Positions 22,327 to 34,971 of a DNA stretch of 64,000 nucleotides are shown here, piece after piece. Under the pieces are notes generated by a model, which saw nothing but the letters and a program-made list of their open reading frames with translations, did not search any database and had not been told where the DNA came from. Positions within the stretch are counted from its first letter, which is position 1. Every line of letters starts with the position of its first letter. The position numbers and the translations under genes were made by a program. Source of the DNA: Paragyromitra xinjiangensis (taxonomy: Eukaryota; Ascomycota; Pezizomycetes; Pezizales; Discinaceae); assembly GCA_038503065.1 (NCBI GenBank), contig JBCAMK010000018.1, forward strand, positions 1,178,001-1,242,000, written 5' to 3'.

Positions 22327-22412
22327 AGAACCCTCCCCGAGCAAACGAAACCCCCGGAGAGCCTCTGGCTTATTTCGGGCCTTTTTAGGACCCGAGCTTT
22401 TAGTAAACCAGA

Positions 22413-22460
22413 CCCTACGGTACGCAGCAAGCTGCGTGCATGGGGCTGGGCACGAGACTA
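22413..22460 (+). repeat. Dispersed short inverted-repeat element, copy 3
   Basis: CCCTACGGTACGCAGCAAGC through GGGGCTGGGCACGAGACTA, same orientation as copy 1. The only notable difference is GTGCAT for GCGCAG in the centre. Confidence 0.7.
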
Positions 22461-22878
22461 CCTTTCATGATACTTCTATATTGCGTTGTGGCTCACTCCT
22501 TTGAGGGACATCTAATTTATAATTGAGCCGGTCTGGTAATCACCGCGCGCCCCCAGACTGCAGCTAGCAAGTGAAAATATGATATATGAGTAGGAGTGGA
22601 TATCGATGTAAAAGGTGCTTGAGTGAATTTAGTATGGTTTGAGGTATTAGGCTATCATAAATTAAATTATAGAAAGGTGTATAGCCTGACATGATGGTTC
22701 TGCTTTGGATACGAACTTATAGGTTTAGGGCTTCATAGACTCGTACTCGCTCTCATTGAAATAGTAAATGTACTTGATTGATTGGCTGATTGTTCATTAA
22801 GTACATCCAACCAACTGCATTATGGTACTACATGTATAATTATAATAGGTGTGCTTTTTTGGAGTAACTTATGCACTA

Positions 22879-22898
22879 TAGCTAGCTAGCTAGCTAGC
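22879..22898. repeat. (AGCT)n microsatellite
   Basis: About five units of TAGC/AGCT. A similar shorter run lies near 31787-31802. Confidence 0.8.
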
Positions 22899-22919
22899 CC
22901 TACGGCACAGAGATTTTGG

Positions 22920-23810
22920 TGGTAGAGGATAGATTACCCTCATGGGGAGGATAGCTTATCTTTTTCCAGCCAAAAAGGGCAGGTTTCGGGCCAAAAAGGG
23001 TAGGTCATCCTCTCCTGAGGATATTGAGATAAGCCATCCTTTGAGGGGGGATATATATCCTATTATAAGGATATGATGTGGTCTGTGCAGAGTTATCCTC
23101 TCCTGGGGGTACCCTGAATTCGAGTAGAAATGATATCCCCCTCTAAAGATACTGTGAATTTGAATAAGATACTTATCCTGTGGTACTAGAGATACTTATG
23201 TTTACCACAGGATAACTTTGTAGACTAACTACATCAGGAAACAACACAAGAACAAAGGAATCATCAAAAGTTTAATTTGCTTTCATCAGCAGCGCCATCA
23301 GCAGCCATATTCCGTCTATGGGCTAGTCAGACTTGGGGAATCCTTTTTAAAAGTATATTTTTTATTCTCCCACTTTTCTTTATCTCCCTATTGCCTGTGT
23401 GTGGGTCTAGTTTATGGCTCGCCCATCATGATTCTATCTTATTTGTAGCCCATGAAGCCCAGGCCGTGATGGTCGAAGATCATGATGGAGGTTGTGGGGA
23501 CTTAGCAGTTGTTCCCCTGCCAACCTCTCCTCCCTGCTAACTTCTCCCCTGCCGCCAGCTTATCCCCTTGGGTCACCTACCTTCTGGCTTTATCTCCTCC
23601 ACAGGATAAATTACCTTCTCTACAGGATAGACGACTATCTTCTCACAAGGATGAACAAGATAAAGGCAGATTTATCCCCACATGTACAAGGAGATGATTT
23701 ATCATCCTCTCATACCATATTTATCCTTTGCCATTCTGCAGAGAGTGGTTCAGTTGTTGTCCCCGGTTTTTGGATAACTTATCGTTTCGATTTTGTACCA
23801 TAGGAACTAT
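22920..23810. repeat. AGGATAA/TTATCCT-rich region of unknown nature
   Basis: More than fifteen occurrences of GGATA, TTATCC or CATCCT in both orientations, many in longer shared phrases (CAGGATAACTT, ACAGGATAAATT, CATCCTCTCCTG). Two copies of GCCAAAAAGGG(C/T)AGG lie at about 22972-23006. It is not a simple tandem array. Open frames on the plus strand at 23277-23803 fall inside it and look like translations of the repeat. Candidates are a decayed Helitron-like or foldback element, or a dense set of GATA-factor sites. Confidence 0.45.
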
Positions 23811-25275
23811 GTAACACAGCCAATAGGGGAAATTAGATGCAGACATATGCTTATGGAACTTCTCCCGATCCAACGCAGGGTGCGCTATACACATCCCACC
23901 CTGCCGAAAGACTGTTTGAACGACTGCACACCCATGTCGATTATTATGCACCGTGGCCCATTTTACGGCGGCAAACGCGCGATCAATGGAACCCTGAGCA
24001 AGTGAACCTGAGAGCTAGCGAGTTATTATTTTCGGCCAGGCAAAGGTCAAATATCTGATCAACGCTCTGATTAACGGAGAATATCTATTACTTGGGTCTT
24101 GTGCAACGGGGACCTGCAGAAAGCAGAAGTTTTATGGCATACATCCGGATATCCGTATAACTATTGAGCTATTGGGTTGTGATGGAGCTTTTGGTGGACG
24201 GAGTTTCCCGTGGCCTTATACGCATATGCATCCCAGGGATATCGGAAGCCACATAATCTAGCATCCGACGCCCAATAGAGTTGCCGGAAATCAGACACAA
24301 AAACTTCATCTTACGCTTCTGTAAGTCTACTGAGGGTAATATCTTCGCCAAAATGCTTTACCAGAATTTCCATTCGTCGTTTATCCTAGGATCTTTTGAA
24401 TCGCTACCACCTTGCGGAGTGCTGGAGTCAGGGCCCTTAGGGATATGGTGCGATGCCCAGTGCCTGAACGGGAAACGGTAATTGTACATAAATCTAGATG
24501 TTTCTATCGTGCCAAGAGTGGATGTACATTCTATAACTTAGAAGGTGGAAATTATGGTTGGAGGGGCAGCCCTTACGCATAATTCATAGCCAGAAGTATA
24601 CTCTGCATGTGAATGCAGTGATCATGAGTTACGGTTGTATCAGGTAGGATACTGAGTTTCCAATTAATCGCTAGCAGTTCGATCTCGATGACTTGCAAAA
24701 TCTGAGACCGAAGATGAGATAAAGAACCAAATCCTTTAGATTTAATTTGGTTCCCATGATTAGCACAGAAACTAGAAAAAGATAAATTCGCGAATCAAAC
24801 ATCCCAGCTCAACGCCGCGATGCGAGGTGTGCGTGTGTGTTCCGTATCCCGGCACCCCGTCTAAATTCAAGGCTAGATAAGATCATTGGCTTACATACAC
24901 TACCTTGCATGTTTCCGCCAGTATCGTACTTCAGAGTGATACACGTGCGTTCCACGGGAAGGCTCCTAGATTGCTGTCACTACCTGAGTAACATTACCAT
25001 TTAGCATCTCAGTGATGTGCATAGGGTGCACGAAAGTGGTGCACAATTTGATCTGTAGTGCAACCACCTAGTCTAGAGGGTAATAATATATAAACGACTA
25101 AGTCGTCTAGCTAAAGGACTACCCCACATTGAATGACCCCCCACTAAACGACTTGGTCATTTTAGCACACAAAATTTCTCACCCAGAGGAGCTAAGGAGA
25201 TGGCAGGAAGATGTATCTGAGGCGGGAAATGTTATTCTCCTAAGTTTTTTTTTTCATCACTTGAAATCTCTAAGT

Positions 25276-25291
25276 CCCTAACCCTAACCCT
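25276..25291. repeat. Short interstitial telomere-like run
   Basis: CCCTAACCCTAACCCT: two full units and most of a third. This is the complement of TTAGGG, the usual telomere repeat of filamentous ascomycetes. At this length chance is possible. Confidence 0.5.
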
Positions 25292-25361
25292 CAGATATCG
25301 TAAAACGCCCCAAATAGATGACTTTGAGAGTGAAAAAAGTGCAAACATATTTATAAATCTC

Positions 25362-25440
25362 CTAGATGGCCTAATAGCTAAGGGACTCGAAGATTATTGA
25401 GCAGTTAGCATGTTCAACTCCCCCCCATCCTATTGTTTTT
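25362..25440 (+). other. tRNA-like Pol III unit, probably a tRNA relic
   Basis: TGGCCTAATAG at 25367 fits the A-box consensus. TGTTCAACTCC at 25411 fits the B box, and TTTTT ends the unit at 25440. A TATTTATAAAT stretch lies about 15 bp before. GATGG/CCATC could form part of an acceptor stem, but the anticodon arm does not fold well, so I cannot assign an amino acid. Confidence 0.35.
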
Positions 25441-27478
25441 CTTTCCCAGCCTAAAAGACTAAAAGACTTTGTCGTTTATTAACGGTGGCCAAAAACATGA
25501 CGATTACTCCATAGAGCTAAGGCCGCACTACCAAATGTTTCTTGGAGATAGTCACAGCTTTATTCTTTTCATGCTTTATTTGGATGCCAGGAATCCAATC
25601 TAGACATGTTACTTAGCCATACCGATGCTACTTACAGTTTCTCTATGAGCTATTGCGAAATTTCGTTGTTAGGCAAATTGTGCATCACTTTCGTGCGCCC
25701 TATGTATATACAGACCGTGTGCACCGAAGCTTAAACATGACAGTTATGAATTTACGTATCCCCCACACTCGTTTGGGTAAATGCTCAAAACCGCATCTAT
25801 CAGACTGCACACCTATCCACCCTGTATCAGAACCCCCACTCTGAAAGGCTCCGATTGAATAGAATCATTCTTGGCTGGAAAGATTTCAAGTACAAGGCAA
25901 CAAATCTTGAACGTAGACGAAATAATTAAGGCAAGCCTTCCTAGTTGATCTTTGGGCCAAGAGAACACCTACTAGAGTGAAGAAAGATGTGCGCATCTTG
26001 GGGCTTAGCTAAATTCATCCAGAGTATCTACGAATAATTACGCGAACACGACACTATCCCCCACGCTCGTACGTATCGCATGAGGTTTAAGGATTGAAGG
26101 GGGCTACACCGTGAAACGATTGCTTAATTCCCGGGATGAATAATCATCTACCCGAAAAAAATCCAAGTCGTCTAGACAAGCAATGACGGAAATTTAGGCA
26201 CCAGGAAGTCCCATGTCTAGCGCAGACGCCTTCACTACCCGGCACCCGGACAGATGATGATTGGTTAATATTTAGCAGAGAACCCTTGCTTAAGCAGCGG
26301 AGAAGCCAGTGTCTGGGAAGGCGTCTATTTTAGTTGCTTATAAAGTCGTCTCTTGAAGACGCCAACGCTATAGGAAGCTTTAAGTAATCCCGCAACCTAC
26401 TTGAGCTGCCCTTTTACTTCGCTTAGATAAGTCACACGAGCAGTAAGTGGCAGTGAAGCTCTCGCGCCGCCTGCGCCTCTCCACTATTGTGGTGCGAAGT
26501 AGTACAAACCCCTGCAGCTGCTTATATCCCTGTAATCCTCCGCCTTCCAGAATATAAACGCAACACAACCCCTGGAATCTCCAATGCAGAGCAATTGCGA
26601 GCTTCGGCGACCCAGAAGTTGGTTGTAGCCCTATCACAAGGCTGTCATTCCGCTTACTTATGGCATAGGCAGCTGCAGGAGCAGGCGGAAGTTCCTGAGA
26701 CGCCCGTCCCAAACAAAAAGCCCTACAGGTGCAAGTTGCGATGAGGCATCGGTGGTTCGAGCATTCTAGAGTTAAAAAATCGGAAATCGTTCATAAGACC
26801 CAGGAGGCAAAGCAACTAGACACGTACACACCTGATTGATAGCGAGGCATTCCGGGTAGACTTGGAGTTAGAGCACCGATCACCAGACAGGAGCATAGCC
26901 CAGCCTTGCTTTTATATATTCGCACATTTCTCCTCAAGCCCCAACTAGGAGGCTGATATAAGCAGGCGAACACGGCTGCTTCGCCTAAAGGTCCTAGCTT
27001 TTTCAACGGCGAAGATCCACTACGCCGTACTATCATATCTACCGAAATCATTCTAGCAGGTACTCGCAAAGCAAAAATTATTGTTTTATATTTGTATATG
27101 AGACAACATGTGGGAAGCATGGGGCGAAATAGGTCGATGTCGTAGTACTTGGAGTCTTCGGCCTAGTATCGGGCGTGTATATCTCCAAACTAGTTTCTCG
27201 TCGTTCATTCATAAGCGGTTGGGTCTCGCACGGGTTAAATAGCAATTCACTAGATATTACGAACTATCTAAGGTCTTGGGCTCGTAGGAATCCCATCACC
27301 CTGGAAGTGTTCATCAACACAGGTATTGTGCTCATAGTAGCCTGACGAGAAATACTCAGTAGGTAACAAGCGGGCGCAGTTAGGTTCGTTCCCATGACTT
27401 GCCTTATATGTGCGTCGTCTATCAACACGCTCTCAGGTTTTTCTTCACCTTCTTTCACCCTAGCCCATCAAGCCAGGG

Positions 27479-27500
27479 TATAAGTAGAACAGCTTCCTCT
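27479..27500 (+). promoter_or_regulatory. TATA box of small gene C
   Basis: TATAAG at 27479, with TTCCTCT at 27494 in place of TTCCCTA, 101 bp before the ATG. Confidence 0.5.
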
Positions 27501-27579
27501 CCGTGTGAATCTCAAAACTATCACTCAAACGGTTCAATTCTATTCTGCTCCCTACCTCCCTCTACTACTATTACCACTA

Positions 27580-27837
27580 ATGTCTGCCCCACGCCAACAA
27601 AACCAACCAAGGCCAAAAGCCTCACAAGAGGCTTCCAAGCCTCAAGCTCCACCTGGCTCCGCCCAGACTTCTTCAAGTACTACCACCCAATAAGAATCTC
27701 CAGCCTGAATGCTAATATAGTCACAAGCTATCACTCGAAAGGATCCCAATACCCCGAAGAGCCCGATGATGGAAAAGTACCTTAAGCAAACACCAACAGA
27801 GGATCCAGTAGTAGTGTTTACTAAGTATCAGACCTGA
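27580..27837 (+). CDS. Small protein of the MMxxYL-EDxVVVF family, member C
   Basis: Exons 27580-27676 and 27728-27837 give 68 residues. The 51 nt intron (GTACTA, branch GCTAAT, acceptor CAAG) is phase 1, the same phase and position as in A and D. Exon 1 is Pro/Gln/Ser-rich. Exon 2 begins with an ITR motif and carries SPMMEKYLKQTPTEDPVVVF, ending TKYQT. It is the shortest member and may show the minimal protein. No signal peptide or membrane segment. Function unknown. Confidence 0.72.
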
Positions 27838-30800
27838 AGACGGGGACGTTCTATACGATGACAATCCTTGGAACAGAACAGGTTTGTGGTCGTCTGCGTC
27901 TGTCAAAAAAACACTACTTATTCAATCATAGTGATTCTCAAAATGGAGTAACACAGCTATACTCGGAAAGGTTGGCTTCGTAGGAGGTTATAGTTTTAGG
28001 CCGCGTCCTGAGTCGAGCTTTCTACCGGCAGATATCTTTCATTTTTCCCTTTGTCCGATTACTTGGGCTGGGAATAAATTGTCGCTCCCACCCACGTTAC
28101 AACCGGGTGATTCCGATGGTTGCCGAGCGGGAAGTTATTCCCACCCCAAGTACATAGATATTATTTCCGGGATCATGTTTTTTGGTGGCTTTCTTTGGTG
28201 TATGGCTGTAATTTTACTTGTATCTTTGACCCAAATATTAAAATCTCAAATCTACGTTTCGACTTATCAATATATGGTGTATTTGACGGAGTACTACCTG
28301 TGGTGGTGGTTTCTTCTGTGATGACTACAGTTTTAGATCAAAGAGTATAGTACTAATTAGTGCTGTATAAATACCGTAGCAATGAAGCCAGGTAGGGAAG
28401 AATTCAGACTCGACAGGGCTACCCAGGAAAGCCCAAGCCCCCAACCTAATTCAGATTAGTAGGTAGCCGGGTGCGTGATTTCTTGCCTCTAGATATGACT
28501 ACCTAGAGCTTGGTATGTACCCTCTACCGAGGCTGGAACCCTCTCATGTCATAAGTAACTGTAAGGAATTGGGTTTACGGGAAGAACCTCTCTATATTTA
28601 AGATTGGAGAAATCCGAGGCTGTCTTGAGGAGCAGTCTGCAATTCTCTCGCGCCTAGATTTTATAGGGATAGTAACAAAGAACGCCACCTCTCGCCCCAA
28701 ACCTCCTGTGTTTCCTGTGATCAGATGGCTGCCCCTGTCTGTTCCACAGCCGCCGGGCCGAGCCGCATATGTACATGACGCATACGCAATAACCTTTTGA
28801 GGATACCAGGGTACGCTTCGTAATATTCTGGATCAGGGTTCTCTCCCGACGCGATCACTTGCAGGTTACAGCTTTTGAATTGAGGGCACCGGCGTCCACA
28901 CCAGAGCTCACAGATTTCCAGTGCGAGCCTAAAGTTTCCCGGAGTCGTAAATTAGAATGAAAAAGCTGAGAATGCACGGGCCATTATTGTTGGAATCGAA
29001 TGGGATATAATTGGCTCCAGCGGGCTCCTCTTTTTTCCCCACAGCAGTAGCTATAGGCAGCAGACATAAAGGTAAAATACGCGAGAAAATTAGGCAGACA
29101 GGCAGACTTCGCCTAGTTCTCCGTCTAGACAGGGCTCTGCATACCGTGGCTTGAGTTTTTGGATGCTTCCCGCCTCCCAGCCTCTACCTAGGTAACAATG
29201 TATCTGTTACCAGGTTGCGGTGTATAGTAGATGCAGTCACTGACCTCGGTGGACCTCGGCTGCGTTGCGACAGGGTGTCGCCAAGATCTAAGTTCGCGTG
29301 ACCTAAACAAATTACTTGGGTCACACCAAATTGCCTTGGCGCAATGTGTACTCCAAGATAGAGAAGGTTTCTTTAACGTGGCCTGATATCGTCCCAATAA
29401 GTGAAAATCTAAATATGTCTTGCAGATCGAGGTCCTCACCTCTTCCATCCTGAGTTTCGCATGAGCAATTGCAAAGTGTAAACTGCCCGCGTTAATTCTA
29501 AGACTTAATTTTCCACCAGCATTGTGGGGGCGATGATAGATGTTCAGATAGTGTTGCTACCTACAAACCCATGGAACACAAACCGTTACCAAGAACTCAG
29601 CCTGTAAGGGGTATGAGCGATTGTACTAATTGTGGAAATCGCCTTGTACCTAAACCCAAGAGTTGAGAGTATCACTACCTCCTGACGTGTTATTTTGACC
29701 TTAGCAGGTATGGTTTATTAAGCCACGCTCTGAGTAACAGTCTATATTTGATGAGTCCCTACTAAATACCCTTTAACCGTGGACGTGGTAAGATGGTTTT
29801 ACGTTTTTACTCTATGATTGCACTTTCTTAAACCATCTTTCTAGTATACCCTAAGTCAAAAATGATCGCCTAGCATAAATATAATCAAGATACAATATAT
29901 CTACTTGGGGATTTATCGGTATTTAATATATGCAGTAATCATAGGAACTCCTTATATATTTAAAGACCTTCACTAAATGCATTTACTCGATTAGTGCGTG
30001 CTCACTTTGAATAGCTCAGCTGTCACGCACCTGATTTAAAAAGGATTACCACATAGTATTTTGGTTGTGAATCTGTCAGTATCAACTGTTTTAATCATCA
30101 GATAGTCTCCTTTCCAACTGTTATCTACGAATTTAGATATAATCATAAGGTATCACTCGGCTTTCATAATCAGCGCAATTTTGAAGATAGTAGGTGCGTA
30201 GGGAGCGGTTTAGTTGCTTTCTGGGGGCTAGCAACATACGCTATGTATTTATTTGTGAAGTGGCCCCTGAGTGTCTCTCATTTCCGACTTCAAAGCCATA
30301 CATGTATGCATGCCTGTATACGTATCAGAGGGGTTTCGAATGTAATTTTTTGGGATATTAGGCACATAGAGGAGTAACAGATCAGTTTATTGATCTCTAG
30401 AGGCTGGTCCTATTTATATACCTATATAGTAGTCCCAAAATACCCGTGTGCTCAGGTACTTATGTCTTTCGCTCCGAAGCCTGCAGCTGGCCCGAGAGAT
30501 CCTTCTCTCGGCTGGAATAGATACTGAATACTACATCCGTAAAACGCCTAGACATTACTCAAATATCATTAACCCTTCTGGGTCTTTCATTAGCGAAAAA
30601 TAATTATTCTTGGATATTTGGAATTTTCGATGGGGAATTAACTAATCCTCAAGGCAGATTGGCCATGGTAGATGATGCATGAAGATTGCCTAAATCAGTA
30701 AACCGATTGACCGGAAACATGAATATAAGTGGGGACACATGGGCCTAGCATTCAATGATAATCAGCTGGAATTTCAAAATACTAATCAACTGCAAACCCG

Positions 30801-32080
30801 TTCTTAGCGAGGAATGAGACATGGGAAAGAAAAGCCAATTGTGTTCTAGGGTGCCATGCACAAGATAGGGTGGCTTGACCCTTTTCAGTTCCAGGTTACG
30901 TATGTATCTACCTCTAAAACTCTGCCGAGGATCTGCCGCAATTTATAGAACAGACACATATACCCAACGTTGGCGAGAGCTGTATGTTTCCATGGTTACG
31001 CAAAGTTTCTTCGCTACCCCTCAGTTTTCACGTGCTTTTTTCCGACTTACAATCTTGCTTTGTTTCAGATTCCAATGTATAACAACGGAAAGAGGCGATC
31101 CTTGGACTCGCATATGCAACTCAAGAATACCCATACCTGGTACTGGGGCACTTTGGGTGTCGGATCTCCTTCTTTCTTTGGTTGTATCTAAGTTCGGAAG
31201 GTATCTTGCTATAGTGCCTACATCTAAGAGTTATGTAAGAAAATATAATGATTACGTTACCATGTATCATTCATTATAGCGGAGAATTTTTCTATACGCG
31301 TGTTTGGAGCTGTGTTGATCGAAGGGGGGCCTAACCAAAGCCAGCATAACAGACATGGCAGCTAGAAAAGTAACAGGAATCTAGAAAGTCCGGAACATAT
31401 TCAGGCTATCAGAGTGGTAGGGCGCTCATTCTCTCGCTCGCATTTTTGACTTCGTTCTTATTTTGACGGATGGCTATGGTTATACAAATGACAGGGCACG
31501 TCAGCTCGCATGACAAGTATGGGACGAGTTTTTGGGGGTGCATCATTCTCGGGAGCCCGTATAAAATTGGGAGGCTTAAGCCCCATCGTTTAAAGGCCAC
31601 GTGTGATATCTTACTTGCATCGCTCCGCAGAATATGATATGGTCTCATAGTTCCTAGTATGAGACCCTATATACCGGACCACGAAAGACCGGGGTTCTTA
31701 ACCTATCTTTTAGCGAATAATCATGGATGTAATCAATAAGGTTATGACACTTTTACCTTCTAACAGAAGATCCATAAGATCCAAAGCCGCTAGCTAGCTA
31801 GCTGTGTATGCTGGAGAATCACTAGATTACAAAAAGTTCTATCCGCGGACTCCTGGTGCTTAGTCGTATGACGAGAAAATTATGTTTGGAGCATCAGCCA
31901 AGTCGCTAAGATCGGGATGAAGTGGTAATTCTATGCTCAACTAAGCCGAATCGAATAGCTGCATATCTCAGTCGTAAGCGCCTTTTACTGCTAGGTCCCA
32001 GTCTTATAACGCATACGCTTGACGTCTGTTTTGGATCAACCCATGACATCAAAATTGGGAGGTCATCCTTCGGGTTCCTA
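27838..32080. other. Gene-poor stretch, nothing recognised
   Basis: Longest open frame is 134 residues (30875-31279, plus) without family resemblance and in a region of mixed short frames on both strands; I do not call it. No shared repeat recognised apart from a short (AGCT)n run near 31790. Confidence 0.35.
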
Positions 32081-32826
32081 CAGTCACTCATGGGGTGACG
32101 GCGAATCCCGTCTGATGGCGAACAGGGGTTTTTGACTAATAAATGACCGAGAAAATTGACAGCTTAGCAAATCCGTACTGAAATATACAAGAAACAACAC
32201 CACGGTTAGGACAAATTTTCGAAAATAAATCAACAACCAACAGTCAGAACAAGAAGCAGAGCACATATTCGGAATCAGCAGCCTTTTCTCTATCAGTATA
32301 CCCCTCTGTGAAAATCCAACTCACCTTTCACAGTTTTTGGGTGTTTCTACTCCATCTTTTGGGTGGCACCCCACCAAAATTGGCCAATTCTCCCCCAATT
32401 TTCGGGTTTTTCAGCACTTACACAACAACCATAAGGCACAACAAAGAGAAAATTTAGGAGAAGCTGCAGCTGATACAGACAGAGATAACCAGCTACTTTG
32501 TTTTGACAAAACTGATAAAATACAGCTTCAACTTAGGAAAATCTCGGCGGAAATTTGAAACCTAAGCCACCCAAGGACAACACATCACAAATTTGCCAAG
32601 ACTTCTAGCACCTTCCGGAAGGCACTAGACAGATAATCAAGATAAGACTGATTAGATAAAACCGATCAGATAAGATCAACCAGATAAGACAAGATTACAT
32701 AAAAAATCCCCCCAAGTATATGCCCACAGTCATCAGCTGGGCTGTCGTACTTACTATTTTCTATAGAATACTAAAGAAAGAAATCACAGCCACTGCTATC
32801 ATAAGCCTACTAATCAAAAAGGAAAA

Positions 32827-34971
32827 ATGAACAAAGCAGGAGCATGGGGTAGGACGGTGACAATCAATGGCACCAAGTACGAAGTATTCATGAAATACAC
32901 CGGCGTTTGCCATACAGGATACCCCGGATACACCAGAGCACTGGCAGGACCCGAGTACGGAAATCTACTGGAGCAGGGAACGAAGTGGTTCGTCCCCAGT
33001 GGCATGAGCTTGAGAAGCAAAAAACCAATCCTGGAGGAAATCGAAGAAGAATTCCTGGACAGAACCACATGGGATGAAGAGAATAAAAACGGAGGCAAAA
33101 GAGTGAAAGCAGAGGTGGTCGAAATTCCAGACAACATGGAGGAGAGTGACGGAGAGTCATCCATCACAGAACAGGCAGCCACAGGAATTTACGGAGATGG
33201 AGGAGCGTGGAACGAACTTGCACTGCCAATAAGCAGGGAGTCAAGCCCCCTGAGCAGCCAAGCGTCCAGCACAGAAGACATGGACATCCAGATTGAGAAG
33301 GCAGAGGCCATGATACAAGGGGCAAGTAAGGATGTCCACAGAGAAATCGTCGAGATAGTCAACGAATACCGAAACAATCACAAGGATGAATACAACCCAG
33401 CTGAAATGGATATCACGCAAGACAGCAAGGAGGTCCAATGTAAAGGTAACATAACACCGGAAGAAGACAATGATGCTGACATGATGGAAGTGCAATGGAT
33501 GGAGACTATGAGGGAAGAAGACTGGCATGCACTAACAGCACAAGTCATGGAAGGGTACAAAGCTAAAGGAGGAAATGTGAATGAACAGGTCAATGCAAAG
33601 GAAGCCTTGGCCAAAGCTATTAATGAGGAAAAAGAGTCCAGAAAGGAAAAACGGAAAAGACCAGCAAACGACGTAGGCCTCAAAGCTACACCAGCATCTA
33701 CAACACGTCGCATACTAGCAAACACCAAGAGAGTCATCACCGAAAAAGCGATTACAGGCCTGCTAGCCAGCAAGCATGCAAGCGTGAACCCACCAAAAGG
33801 CAAAGAACGAGAAGCACCCAGAACTCGGACACCACAAAGAGGAGAGCCAGCGGGCAGAGAAATGACAATTGAGCAACGAATGGGAGCAATGGAACGAAGA
33901 ATGGGAACCATGGAGTGGAATGTTAGGGAACTAAAGAAGGAAGTTGAGTATTGGAAAGGGAAATACGAATTCAGTGTACAAGGACACAGGAAGCCCACAA
34001 CTGCAGACAACCGCCCACCCCCTCCTCCAGCTGTCCCACATATCGATTACCGCAAAACAACAGCACCAACAAGACCATACACCGCAGCTACTGGGGCAAA
34101 CAGCGTGCCCTTGAGCTATGCGCAAATGGCCACCCGACACTGCCCAGTTACTGATCATCAGCAATGGCAAACAGTAGCCAACAAGGATAACACCGCCAGG
34201 ATCAAAGCAAGAGAAGAATACACCAGGCGCGCAGTCCAAAGAGAATTGAAGGAAGAAAAAGAGAACGAGGGAGCAGTAGTAATCGACATGGGGGACAAAC
34301 CACTAGCAGGGGTGTCGCTAAGCCAAGAGGTACTAATTCAAAAAGCAGCTGATATGGGAATTGACAAAACTAGCATTCAAAGGGTCAACACAACAGTCAA
34401 CGGTAACCTCAAGGTCATCATCAAGACGGCAAGCGAAACCAAAACAGTAGTCAGCAAGCTAATGGAAAGGGGAGTAAGGTCCCGAACCCTGGAAAGTTGG
34501 GCTGGCATAGTAATCTGCGGATGGAGTGTCAGTGAATGGAAAAACAAGATGCCGGAGCTGGGGCAGCTCATTGAGGAGACATGGGGAGTCAAGCTGATGA
34601 AAGAACCTAGATGGTTAGCTAATGACAGAAGCGAAGGAGCCGGAAAGGACAAACAATCTATTGTCGTACACGTCGCTAAAGCCTCAGACCAAGCAATGAT
34701 CCTGCAGAACAGAAGCTTCCAGATGAAGGACAATGAAGGGTACACCATCAGCAAAGGACAACAAGGTTTCGGCATGTGGATGAGGGAATTTACCAAGAAC
34801 GGAGGAACCAGCAAGGAAATCAAATGCAATCGGTGCACGGAAAAGGGACACATGTGGTGGGCATGCAAAAATTTGAAGAAATGCAGTCACTGCGAAGAAG
34901 GCCACACTGCATGGGAACATGTTACTCGGGGAATAAGAGGAGACACCAACCCGAAACCCACTCGTAAGTAA
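32827..34971 (+). CDS. LINE ORF1, gag-like nucleic-acid-binding protein
   Basis: An intact frame of 714 residues. The N-terminal half is acidic. Residues about 340-365 form a short Met/Glu/Arg-rich coiled-coil-like stretch (EQRMGAMERRMG). Close to the C-terminus are two zinc knuckles: CNRCTEKGHMWWAC (C-x2-C-x4-H-x4-C) and CSHCEEGHTAWEH. ORF1 proteins of this class coat the element RNA and act as chaperones. The stop codon TAA overlaps the ATG of ORF2 in the sequence TAATG. No nonsense codons. Confidence 0.9.
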   Translation: MNKAGAWGRTVTINGTKYEVFMKYTGVCHTGYPGYTRALAGPEYGNLLEQGTKWFVPSGMSLRSKKPILEEIEEEFLDRTTWDEENKNGGKRVKAEVVEIPDNMEESDGESSITEQAATGIYGDGGAWNELALPISRESSPLSSQASSTEDMDIQIEKAEAMIQGASKDVHREIVEIVNEYRNNHKDEYNPAEMDITQDSKEVQCKGNITPEEDNDADMMEVQWMETMREEDWHALTAQVMEGYKAKGGNVNEQVNAKEALAKAINEEKESRKEKRKRPANDVGLKATPASTTRRILANTKRVITEKAITGLLASKHASVNPPKGKEREAPRTRTPQRGEPAGREMTIEQRMGAMERRMGTMEWNVRELKKEVEYWKGKYEFSVQGHRKPTTADNRPPPPPAVPHIDYRKTTAPTRPYTAATGANSVPLSYAQMATRHCPVTDHQQWQTVANKDNTARIKAREEYTRRAVQRELKEEKENEGAVVIDMGDKPLAGVSLSQEVLIQKAADMGIDKTSIQRVNTTVNGNLKVIIKTASETKTVVSKLMERGVRSRTLESWAGIVICGWSVSEWKNKMPELGQLIEETWGVKLMKEPRWLANDRSEGAGKDKQSIVVHVAKASDQAMILQNRSFQMKDNEGYTISKGQQGFGMWMREFTKNGGTSKEIKCNRCTEKGHMWWACKNLKKCSHCEEGHTAWEHVTRGIRGDTNPKPTRK

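Larger units (their letters stand above)
23811..27478. other. Gene-poor stretch
   Basis: Contains a telomere-like run at 25276 and a tRNA-like relic at 25362, listed separately. The segment 26360-27100 is less A+T-rich than its surroundings but shows no recognisable protein in any frame. Confidence 0.35.

Noticed and set aside
23277..23803. Plus-strand frames of 87 and 103 codons
   Set aside because: They fall within the AGGATAA/TTATCCT field and read repeat words in different phases.
27838..32080. Several plus- and minus-strand frames of 60-134 codons as genes
   Set aside because: They overlap one another on both strands, lack recognisable domains or splice partners, and fit the chance rate for this composition.
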